Below, piece by piece: positions 31,475-38,381 of a stretch of DNA of 38,381 bases (its first letter is position 1; each line of letters starts with the position of its first letter). Under the pieces are notes generated by a model. That model had not been told where the DNA came from and made no database searches. It worked only from the letters and a program-made list of their open reading frames with translations. The position numbers were made by a program, and so were the translations under genes. The stretch is from contig JARLHO010000005.1 of NCBI GenBank assembly GCA_031292215.1, positions 1-38,381 of the forward strand, read 5' to 3'. The stretch is from Syntrophobacteraceae bacterium (GTDB lineage: Bacteria > Desulfobacterota > Syntrophobacteria > Syntrophobacterales > Syntrophobacteraceae).

Positions 31475-33325
31475 ATGCAAAGATTACAGATGTGGCTATC
31501 AAGTTGGCTCCGCGCCGAGCGCTTTCGTGGATGGGAAGTTTTTGGGGCTCCGAGTAGAAACGGGCTCTCCGATTTACCGTCCCTGGCAGACCAGGTCGAT
31601 GGAATTAACACATCGACCGAGGCCGAGTTTTTGGAAATCGGCGCCAAACTCCAGCAGTTTTATCAAGCATCCAGGTCGATTTCGCAAATATCGTCCTCAG
31701 TCACCGCCCTACTTTCAGGCGAGGAAATCACTTCGACCATCGACGGGCTTCGCGGGATATCAGCAGATCTTGAGCTGGCCGCGGACAGGTCCCGGCAGCA
31801 CTCGGGCCAGCTACAAAACCTGCTAAGGATGGTCGAGCAAGTAAACGCGGCTCTTAGCGGGTTTCAAAGACATGTGCAGGAACTAAACATTTTGTGTTTT
31901 TCCATTCGCGTTGAGTCTGTCCATCTTGGGAGTTCCGAAAGCGAATTCGATACGCTTGCAGACGATATCAAACGGCTCGCCGCGGAGATTGAGGCAAAAT
32001 CCAAGGCCATCCTGGACAGCTTGAACTTTCTAGCCAACCTTATCCGCGAAAACCTCTCCCGGATCATGAAGATCGAGGAGTCCCAGCGCGGCCAGACCAA
32101 AACGATTCTAGCAGACACCTCCTCTAGCCTTGCCGGCCTGGTGGAGCAGTATGAAAAGTCACTGGCCACGGCCCGGCGGATAGCCGCAAGCTATGAGGAG
32201 CTGACCCGGATAACGGGGGAAATCGTCTTTTCCCTGCAGTTCCACGACATCACACGCCAGCAAATAGAGCATGTCTCCGAGACTCTACGGCGGGCGGCGG
32301 AGCAGCAGGACCAGGCCACAGAAGGCCTGGCCGAAGTCTGTGAACTCCAGGCCGCGCAAATTCGCTTTGCCGGCTCCAAACTCTTTGAGGCGGTCGGTGG
32401 AATTTCTTCTAATCTTGAGTCCACGTCGCAGAAGATCGGCGAGATTTCCGGCCAAATGCGCGAGATAGCAGGAGATGGGGAAGAGGCCGGCGCTAGTTTT
32501 TTTAGCAAAACCAAGGCGCCTTTGGCCCACGCTTGCGAAATCCTCTCCAAATTCGAGGAGGAGGAGCGGGGCCTCATGGCCGCAAGCGAGTCGATAAGCC
32601 GGGCCTTAGACGAAATGTCTTCCTTTGTCGGGGGGATACGGCAACTGGGGATGGCGATCAGGCTCATTGCACTAAACTCCATCGTAAAGTCCGCTCACGT
32701 TGGCGATAGGGGGGCGGCCCTGGGGATCATTGCAAACGAGATTCACGGCCTCTCGCTTAAAACCGGACAGCAGACCCGGGAAATTTCAGAGGCTTTCGGG
32801 TCGATCACCTCATTTGCGGAGCAACTGGGCACACGGGCCGACGGCCAAAAGGAGTCTTCGAAACAAACTTCGGCCCGCGCAATGATCACGACCATCGACG
32901 GGCTCCAACAGTCGCTTTCCGACACAAACCAGTTGGTCACGTCCCGGATGGGCGAAATACAAAATGCGGCGGCAACCCTCATCGGCGAGATTGAACGCCT
33001 CGCCTCGGGAATACACGTCCACGAAAGGGCTCTAGAGGCAATAAATGAGATCGCCTCCCGAATCGACGAAGTTGTCGTCGACCTGCGCGCTCGCGCGCCG
33101 TCAAAGGATGGAGCGCAGGCCGGGGCCCCGGGGCAGGAACTACTAAAGCAGATCGAACGGTCCTACACGATGGACAGCGAGCGGGAGTTGCATCACAAAA
33201 TCGGTTCTTCGCCCCCTGCGCCGGCGACCGAGGAGATACCGGCGCCGCAAGCGTGCGAACCGGATGCAAATTTAGCGGAGAGCTCCGAAGAAGACGATCT
33301 TGGAGACAATGTGGAACTTTTTTAG
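31475..33325 (+). CDS. Soluble MCP-like chemosensory protein with CheZ-like motif
   Basis: A 616-aa, almost wholly helical coiled-coil protein without membrane segments. It seems to consist of two related halves, each with a tip resembling an MCP signalling hairpin: ELNILCFSIRVESVHLG then FDTLADDIKRLAAEI, and later MAIRLIALNSIVKSAHVG then ALGIIANEIHGLSLKTG. Between them lies LQFHDITRQQIEHV, which resembles the catalytic DxTxQxxI stretch of the CheY-P phosphatase CheZ (Asp258, Gln262). The C-terminal 80 residues are Pro/Glu-rich. The ATG at 31475 is chosen; a TTG at 31448 is possible, neither with a strong site. It heads the chemosensory operon. A receptor-like adaptor or CheY-P phosphatase is plausible (inference). 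Confidence 0.75.
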   Translation: MQRLQMWLSSWLRAERFRGWEVFGAPSRNGLSDLPSLADQVDGINTSTEAEFLEIGAKLQQFYQASRSISQISSSVTALLSGEEITSTIDGLRGISADLELAADRSRQHSGQLQNLLRMVEQVNAALSGFQRHVQELNILCFSIRVESVHLGSSESEFDTLADDIKRLAAEIEAKSKAILDSLNFLANLIRENLSRIMKIEESQRGQTKTILADTSSSLAGLVEQYEKSLATARRIAASYEELTRITGEIVFSLQFHDITRQQIEHVSETLRRAAEQQDQATEGLAEVCELQAAQIRFAGSKLFEAVGGISSNLESTSQKIGEISGQMREIAGDGEEAGASFFSKTKAPLAHACEILSKFEEEERGLMAASESISRALDEMSSFVGGIRQLGMAIRLIALNSIVKSAHVGDRGAALGIIANEIHGLSLKTGQQTREISEAFGSITSFAEQLGTRADGQKESSKQTSARAMITTIDGLQQSLSDTNQLVTSRMGEIQNAAATLIGEIERLASGIHVHERALEAINEIASRIDEVVVDLRARAPSKDGAQAGAPGQELLKQIERSYTMDSERELHHKIGSSPPAPATEEIPAPQACEPDANLAESSEEDDLGDNVELF

Positions 33326-33437
33326 CTCCATTGACAGGCTACGTTGGGGTGGCCACTCGCTGCCCGCCCCCAATAGTAAAACGGGGAAACCAACCAAAGA
33401 GGTCCTTACCCCATAGCGTACATAAGAAGGAGCGCCA

Positions 33438-33776
33438 ATGCGTTTCGAGTTATCCGGGTCGGGCGATGCAATCATTCTCAGGCTTGAGGGCGAATGCACC
33501 CTGGAATCCGCAATAGAGTTACAAGCCGTGCTCACCCAGGGGCTGGACAAAAGCGACAAGGTCCTAGTGGATCTGGAAAAGGTAAGCGAAGTGGATATCT
33601 CGTGTCTGCAGCTTCTCTGTTCGGCGCTTCGCACATCCGCCAAAATGGGCAAGCAGATTGCGATAGCTCCGAATATGTCCGATCGGTTCGCGCGGTTTGC
33701 AAAGGATACTGGATACATGTATGCCTTGGGACTTGACGGTATTGCCGGGGATTGTTTCCAGAAAGGAAGACAATGA
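33438..33776 (+). CDS. STAS-domain protein (SpoIIAA/anti-sigma-antagonist-like)
   Basis: A 112-aa single STAS domain: MRFELSGSGDAIILRLEGEC, VLVDLEKVSEVDISCLQLLC and a C-terminal helix pair. The conserved phosphorylatable Ser is in VDISCLQLL. AAGGAG is placed well before the ATG. Its stop overlaps the start of the cheY gene (ATGA), so they are translationally coupled. STAS proteins at the head of che clusters are seen in deltaproteobacteria and are thought to join the histidine kinase circuit to partner switching, but their role is unsettled. Confidence 0.92.
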   Translation: MRFELSGSGDAIILRLEGECTLESAIELQAVLTQGLDKSDKVLVDLEKVSEVDISCLQLLCSALRTSAKMGKQIAIAPNMSDRFARFAKDTGYMYALGLDGIAGDCFQKGRQ

Positions 33777-34144
33777 GCAACAAGATCATAATGACTGCTG
33801 ACGATTCAGCCAGTGTGCGCCAGATGGTCAACTTTACGCTAATGAACGCCGGGTTCGAGGTAGTCGAGGCGGTTGACGGAAAAGACGCTCTTTCGAAATT
33901 ATCGAAGACGCCTGTTCATATGCTCATAACCGACCTCAACATGCCCAACATGGATGGAATCGAACTTATACGAAACGTTCGGGCGTTAAGTTCGAGTCTG
34001 AAATTTATTCCAATAATCATGCTGACGACCGAATCCCAGCCGGAAAAAAAGATGGAAGGCAAAACCGCCGGGGCGACAGGATGGATAATCAAGCCGTTCA
34101 AACCCGAGCAGTTGCTGTCTGTCATAAAGAAGGTGCTGGGATGA
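33773..34144 (+). CDS. cheY: CheY-like single-domain response regulator
   Basis: A 123-aa receiver domain: acidic pair ADDSASVRQ (Asp10, Asp11), phosphoacceptor Asp54 in MLITDLNMPNMDG, Thr in IPIIMLTTES and Lys in IIKPFKPEQ. The start ATG at 33773 overlaps the STAS stop, with AAGGAAG just upstream. Its own stop overlaps the cheA start by ATGA. It is the probable phosphate acceptor of the neighbouring CheA and the output of the pathway. Confidence 0.95.
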   Translation: MSNKIIMTADDSASVRQMVNFTLMNAGFEVVEAVDGKDALSKLSKTPVHMLITDLNMPNMDGIELIRNVRALSSSLKFIPIIMLTTESQPEKKMEGKTAGATGWIIKPFKPEQLLSVIKKVLG

Positions 34145-36312
34145 TAGATGGCCTCATGGAAACCTTCAGAATCGAAGCCGAAGAGCTGCTCTCGGAGCTC
34201 GAAGCCGCCCTGTTGGTTCTCGAGACGGCCTCAGAGGACAGTTCGGCGATCGGCCGGGTTTTTCGGTGCCTGCACACGATAAAGGGCTCAGGGGGTATGG
34301 CCGGCTTCGACGATATCGCAGCCTTTGCCCATGAGATAGAAAATGTTTTGGAATCCGTGCGCAAAGGCGACGTCCCGGTCACAAGGGATCTTATCGACCG
34401 GGTGCTCTCGGCTGCGGACCTGATCCATACGATGCTCGAAGACCCCGATCCCGAGGCCTCAAGGATAAAATCCAAAGAGATAATTGCGGCTTTGGGGGCG
34501 ATTATTTTACCAGCCGGGAGCCCGAGGGAAAGCGGTGGGGAAGTTCGAGAAAAATTGAGTAAGGAGTCCCGGTGTGCAGGGCAAGAGGGCCCGGTCGAAA
34601 AAATCGGCCTGGATGGCTCCAAACTCACTACCTACCGAATCTTTTTTCGCCCGAACGGCGATATCTTCACCCGGGGAGTTAACCCGTGCCTGCTACTAAG
34701 CGAGCTGAGCGGTCTCGGGGAATGCCAGAGGGTGGCCTGCGTGGACGCCCTCCCCGACCTCGACGAAATAAACCCGCAGGAGTGCTTTACTTCCTGGAAC
34801 ATAATACTTTCCACCCCGGAAGGCATCGATGCGATAAAGGATGTATTCATCTTCGTGGAAGATGACTGCGAACTCACGATCGAGCCGATCGGAGACCATG
34901 CGAGTCTACAGGATTTGCCGCCAAAAAAGCTTGGCGAAATGCTTGTCGAAAGAGGCGATCTGACGCCTGAGCAAGTCGAAGAGGTCCTGGGTAAGCAAAA
35001 ACGGCTGGGAGAGCTGCTTATCGACGAGGGCGTGGTGAGTTCCGGCCAGGTACAGGCCGCCCTCATGGAACAGCATCATTTACATGAAATCCGGGAGAAG
35101 AAAAAAGACCCGAGGGAAAAGACCGCGGCCTCAGTCAGGGTTTCGGCCGAAAAGCTCGATTCCATGGTCGATCTTGTCGGGGAGCTTGTAACCGTACAGG
35201 CAAGCCTTAGACAACTGGCCCTTTCCAAAAAGATCCCCGAACTGCGCCTGGTCTCGGAACAAGTCGATAGACTTACCGCCGAGCTTCGCGACAACACGAT
35301 GAGCCTGCGGATGCTCCCGATAGGTACGACCTTTGGCAAATTCAACCGCCTCATTCGCGATCTGTCCCAGGAGCTTGGAAAAGAGATCTCGCTTACCACC
35401 GAAGGCTCGGAGGTCGAGCTGGATAAGACGGTCATAGAACGGTTGCACGATCCCCTGGTGCACATGATTCGAAACAGCATCGATCACGGGGTCGAGACCC
35501 CGGAAGTAAGGGTGGCTTGCGGAAAAGACAGAAAAGGGACTTTGCGCTTGTCCGCGGAACACTCCGGGGCACATGTTTTGGTAAAGATCGCAGATGACGG
35601 CGCGGGGCTCGACCCGGAAGCGATACTGAAAAGGGGCGTTGAACGGGGACTGGTCCCACACGACGGGGAGCTCTCTCAACGGGAGATCTTCTCACTTATC
35701 TTCGCCCAGGGATTTTCGACCGCCACAGAGGTCACCAGCGTCTCGGGTCGAGGCGTTGGTATGGACGTCGTAAAACGGGCGATCGATTCCCTTGGCGGAT
35801 CGATCGAAATATCTAGTCTAAAGGGCGCAGGAACAACCATTACCCTGAAACTGCCCCTAACCCTTGCGATCATTGACGGTCTACTGGTTAAGGTCGGAGA
35901 TTGTCACTTCGTTTTACCTCTTTCCTTTATCGAGGAATGCGTCGAATTAACAGCTCAGGAGGCCGGGAAAAACAACGGAAGACAACTTACCGTTATCCGG
36001 CAAAAATTAGTGCCCTATATCAGATTGCGCGACCTTTTTTCCATTAACGGAGAGTCCCCGCCAATCGAGCAAATCGCAATAGCGGAGACATCGGACGGAA
36101 AAGTTGGATTTGTCGTCGATAAAGTCATTGGGCAGTACCAGACGGTTATAAAAAACCTCGGAAAGATCTACCGGAACGTGAAAGCCATTTCGGGCACGAC
36201 CATTCTAGGCGATGGGTCCGTGGCGCCGATCGTCGATATCCCAAGGATCGTGAATTTACTCGTTCAAGAAGAGATAAACCGGAAAGAGATAACCCAGAAG
36301 GAAGCCGTATAG
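34141..36312 (+). CDS. cheA: Chemotaxis histidine kinase CheA with extra central domains
   Basis: A 723-aa CheA. The HPt domain has FRCLHTIKGSGGMAGF (His45). Residues 162-250 (TTYRIFFRPNGDIF to EPIGDHA) form an alpha/beta domain in the P2 position, of the sort seen in deltaproteobacterial CheA. Residues about 260-312 contain LGEMLVERGDLTPEQVEEVL and LGELLIDEGVVSSGQVQAAL, two helical repeats like the N-terminal GspE/MshE region. Then follow the dimerisation helices, an HATPase_c domain (N-box HMIRNSIDHG, DDGAGLD, GRGVGMDVV) and a CheW-like P5 domain to the end. It autophosphorylates and passes phosphate to CheY. The start overlaps cheY (ATGA). The GspE-like insert is unusual and could bind nucleotides or partners. 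Confidence 0.95.
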   Translation: MIDGLMETFRIEAEELLSELEAALLVLETASEDSSAIGRVFRCLHTIKGSGGMAGFDDIAAFAHEIENVLESVRKGDVPVTRDLIDRVLSAADLIHTMLEDPDPEASRIKSKEIIAALGAIILPAGSPRESGGEVREKLSKESRCAGQEGPVEKIGLDGSKLTTYRIFFRPNGDIFTRGVNPCLLLSELSGLGECQRVACVDALPDLDEINPQECFTSWNIILSTPEGIDAIKDVFIFVEDDCELTIEPIGDHASLQDLPPKKLGEMLVERGDLTPEQVEEVLGKQKRLGELLIDEGVVSSGQVQAALMEQHHLHEIREKKKDPREKTAASVRVSAEKLDSMVDLVGELVTVQASLRQLALSKKIPELRLVSEQVDRLTAELRDNTMSLRMLPIGTTFGKFNRLIRDLSQELGKEISLTTEGSEVELDKTVIERLHDPLVHMIRNSIDHGVETPEVRVACGKDRKGTLRLSAEHSGAHVLVKIADDGAGLDPEAILKRGVERGLVPHDGELSQREIFSLIFAQGFSTATEVTSVSGRGVGMDVVKRAIDSLGGSIEISSLKGAGTTITLKLPLTLAIIDGLLVKVGDCHFVLPLSFIEECVELTAQEAGKNNGRQLTVIRQKLVPYIRLRDLFSINGESPPIEQIAIAETSDGKVGFVVDKVIGQYQTVIKNLGKIYRNVKAISGTTILGDGSVAPIVDIPRIVNLLVQEEINRKEITQKEAV

Positions 36313-36350
36313 CACCTCTTTGATCGGCAAGACGGAAAAGGATCGACCAT

Positions 36351-38381
36351 ATGTCTAGCAACTTGAAAATCGGAACCAGGATCGCGGGAACAATTACCAT
36401 AGTCTCAGCGCTTTTTCTGTGCGCGGTGTGGGCGGCCGGCCAAAGGAGCGGCGGCGCGGCCGGATCGTCGACAACGACGGTTATGGTCGGCGCCATAGTA
36501 TTTGGCGTAATCGTCTCATTTTCACTCGGATTTTTTTTGATCCGGCATATCAATGCCGCATTTAGATCGCTATTGGAAGAAGCAAAAGGGCTGGCGGATT
36601 CGGTGGCTGCCGGAAAACTCGATATCCGCTGCGATCCCGAAAAGGTGAATTTCGAATTACGGGGTGTCGCAAACAATTTAAACAGGGTCCTAGACGAGGT
36701 GAGCGCACCGCTCGATAAGATTGGAAGCTGCGTTGCAGGGATCGGCAAGGGAGAAATTCCTGAAAAAATCCTCTGCGAATGGCAGGGCGACTTTAAGGAA
36801 ATCAAAGATAATCTCAACAAATGTGTGGAACAATTAGGGGGGCTGGAAGAGTGCAATGCGGTCCTGCAGAGGATGGACGTAAACGATCATACAAGGAAGG
36901 TCGAAGGGAGATATTCCGGACTATTTGGCTCCACATCCGCAGCCATTAACGAGTTGCGAGAGCGACTGCTGACGATAACCAAGCTGTTTACACAGGTGTC
37001 TCTGGGAGACACATCGAGTCTTAGCGGACTCGTGGAGATGGGCAAAAGAAGCCCGGAAGACCTTGTACAACCTGCATGCGTCAAGTGCATGGGAAACATA
37101 GGTCATCTAGTAGACGACGTAGCCGTGCTGTCCAAGGCCGCATTAGATGGCGACCTTGCCAAGCGCGCGGATGCGGGCAGCCACAACGGCGGCTATGCTC
37201 AGATAGTCGAGGGATTTAACCAAATCCTGGATGCGGTGGTCGGCCCGCTACAAGCGGCTGCAAATTGCGTCGATCAAATCGGCAGGGGCGAAGTGCCGCC
37301 AAAGATCACCGAGGAATACAAGGGAGATTTCCTTCTACTAAAAAACAACGTCAACCACTGCATAGATGGACTGGGCGGCCTTGTGGAGTGCAATGCGGTC
37401 CTTTCGAGGATGGCTGTAAACGACCACACCAAAAAGGTCGAGGGAAAATATACGGGGCTTTTCGCATCCGTTTCCGAAGGCGCAAATCTGGTGAGGGATC
37501 GACTGCTGGCAATAACGGGGATGTTCCAACACTTTGCGTTGGGAGATACCTCCGATCTCGCCGTGTACGAAAAGATCGGCCGCCGCAGCGACGAGGATAT
37601 CATCGTCCCTTCAGCTATCAAATGCATGCAAAACATCAATGCGCTGATCGAAGACATGAGACTGCTGTCGCAGGCAGCCGTTGCCGGCAACCTGGCCAAA
37701 CGAGCGGATGTCGAAAAGCACCACGGCGGCTATCGCCAGATAGCGGAAGGAGTAAACGAAACCCTGGATGCGGTCGTCGGCCCTCTTCGGGTGGCCGCGG
37801 GATATGTGGCTCAAATCAGCCGGGGCGAAGTACCGCCAAAGATCACCGAGGAATACAAGGGAGATTTTAACGAAATAAAAAATAACCTGAACCTGCTAAT
37901 CGACGCCATGGTCGAGATCACCAACACCGCCGAACAAATAGCTGCCGGAAACCTGACGGTAAAAGTGGTGGAGCGCTCCCACCAGGACAGGCTGATGCAG
38001 GAAATGTCCAAGATGGTCGAAGGCCTCACCGCGATTGTGACAACCATTCAAGGTGTTGCGGACCAGGTGGCGATCGGGAGCAAGGAACTGAGTTCGAGCG
38101 CCGAGTTGCTTTCCCAGGGATCGACCGAGCAGTCTTCATCGGTTGAAGAGATCTCGTCTTCGATGGAGCAGATGGCGGCAAACATAAAGCAGAACTCGGA
38201 TAATTCGCATCAGACCGAAAAGATCGCGGTAAAAGCGGCGGAAGACGGCAGGGAGGGCGGTGAGGCGGTAGCGCAAACGGTAGCCGCGATGAAGGAGATA
38301 GCCGGAAAGATTTCCATTATCGAAGAAATTGCCCGCCAGACAAACCTTCTCGCGCTAAACGCGGCCATCGAGGCGGCGCGC
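36351..38381 (+). CDS. Methyl-accepting chemotaxis protein with HAMP-like repeats (3' end outside window)
   Basis: Open from the ATG at 36351 to the window end (677 codons). Two membrane helices (about residues 7-29 and 43-65) are separated by only about 15 residues, so there is no periplasmic sensor. Then come three HAMP-like units containing RGEVPPKITEEYKGDF-type sequence, each followed in the first two by VNDHT(R/K)KVEG, at a strict 179-residue period. A classical HAMP follows (AEQIAAGNLTVKV), and the signalling region with SSSVEEISSSMEQMAANI and ARQTNLLALNAAIEAA. A signal must come from the membrane or cytoplasm, perhaps through the HAMP chain as in Aer2-type receptors. Methylation-site helices should lie around the tip. 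It directly follows cheA by 38 bases. Confidence 0.93.
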   Translation, partial: MSSNLKIGTRIAGTITIVSALFLCAVWAAGQRSGGAAGSSTTTVMVGAIVFGVIVSFSLGFFLIRHINAAFRSLLEEAKGLADSVAAGKLDIRCDPEKVNFELRGVANNLNRVLDEVSAPLDKIGSCVAGIGKGEIPEKILCEWQGDFKEIKDNLNKCVEQLGGLEECNAVLQRMDVNDHTRKVEGRYSGLFGSTSAAINELRERLLTITKLFTQVSLGDTSSLSGLVEMGKRSPEDLVQPACVKCMGNIGHLVDDVAVLSKAALDGDLAKRADAGSHNGGYAQIVEGFNQILDAVVGPLQAAANCVDQIGRGEVPPKITEEYKGDFLLLKNNVNHCIDGLGGLVECNAVLSRMAVNDHTKKVEGKYTGLFASVSEGANLVRDRLLAITGMFQHFALGDTSDLAVYEKIGRRSDEDIIVPSAIKCMQNINALIEDMRLLSQAAVAGNLAKRADVEKHHGGYRQIAEGVNETLDAVVGPLRVAAGYVAQISRGEVPPKITEEYKGDFNEIKNNLNLLIDAMVEITNTAEQIAAGNLTVKVVERSHQDRLMQEMSKMVEGLTAIVTTIQGVADQVAIGSKELSSSAELLSQGSTEQSSSVEEISSSMEQMAANIKQNSDNSHQTEKIAVKAAEDGREGGEAVAQTVAAMKEIAGKISIIEEIARQTNLLALNAAIEAAR
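36748..37867 (+). repeat. 537-bp-period repeats inside the receptor gene
   Basis: The unit starting GGGGCGAAGTGCCGCCAAAG at 37285 recurs at 37822 (46 bases, one difference) and, more diverged, at 36748. Spacing is exactly 537 bases (179 codons) both times. The near identity of the last two suggests recent duplication or gene conversion, while flanking parts of each unit have diverged. Confidence 0.85.

Overview
The window looks like a chromosomal segment of a moderately GC-rich anaerobic or facultative deltaproteobacterium (Desulfobacterota, Syntrophobacter/Geobacter-like). This is an inference from gene content: a UGA-containing selenoprotein peroxiredoxin, an HdrD-like iron-sulfur protein beside a YdjY-type protein, an osmoregulated periplasmic glucan operon with its own UDP-glucose pyrophosphorylase, and a chemosensory cluster with a multi-HAMP receptor. 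No rRNA, tRNA or CRISPR array was seen.

Layout. 1-5.2 kb: a GAF-GAF-PAS NarL-type sensor kinase (-) with identical 36-bp repeats on either side, a small ANR-like protein (+), and an ExeA/GspA-type ATPase (-). 5.7-7.6 kb: a wrecked quinol nitric oxide reductase gene (+), carrying two frame changes, two internal deletions and lost metal ligands. 7.7-9.8 kb: a leftward set consisting of the selenoprotein peroxiredoxin (in-frame UGA at the catalytic Cys plus a SECIS-like hairpin), an aldo/keto reductase and a two-helix membrane protein. 10.1-13 kb: a rightward HdrD-like/YdjY-like pair, then a separate 4-helix membrane protein. 13-15.6 kb: a GH1 beta-glucosidase and a divergent orphan MalK/UgpC-type ATPase. 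15.6-21.1 kb: the leftward operon UGPase-opgG-small gene-opgH, which makes UDP-glucose and polymerises it into periplasmic glucan. 21.2-23.2 kb: a deleted DUF4396 gene and an MFS transporter.

23.2-26 kb is a graveyard of mobile DNA: the 3' end of a tyrosine recombinase, a NYN-domain gene lacking its middle, a 74-aa orphan, and a serine resolvase and an IstB ATPase that are both truncated and meet head to head at about 25,245. 26.2-27.8 kb holds a secreted SRPBCC-like protein and a DUF2231-cytochrome c fusion (-). 28.6-30.4 kb encodes the most unusual protein of the window, an ADP-ribosyltransferase-like domain fused to a RadC/JAB metalloprotease-like domain. It is bracketed by two direct copies of a roughly 115-bp dispersed repeat, one of which lies in a 238-bp MITE-like inverted-repeat structure.

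31.5 kb to the end is a rightward chemosensory operon: an MCP-like soluble protein with a CheZ-like DxxxQ motif, a STAS protein, CheY, CheA and a receptor truncated by the window edge. The last three junctions up to cheA use ATGA-type overlaps. The receptor has almost no periplasmic domain and carries HAMP-like units repeating at exactly 537 bp.

The main themes are gene decay by internal deletion (qNOR, DUF4396, NYN, recombinases), several families of intergenic repeats, and one likely mis-annotated selenoprotein. All homology statements come from recognising motifs by eye; no database search was run.
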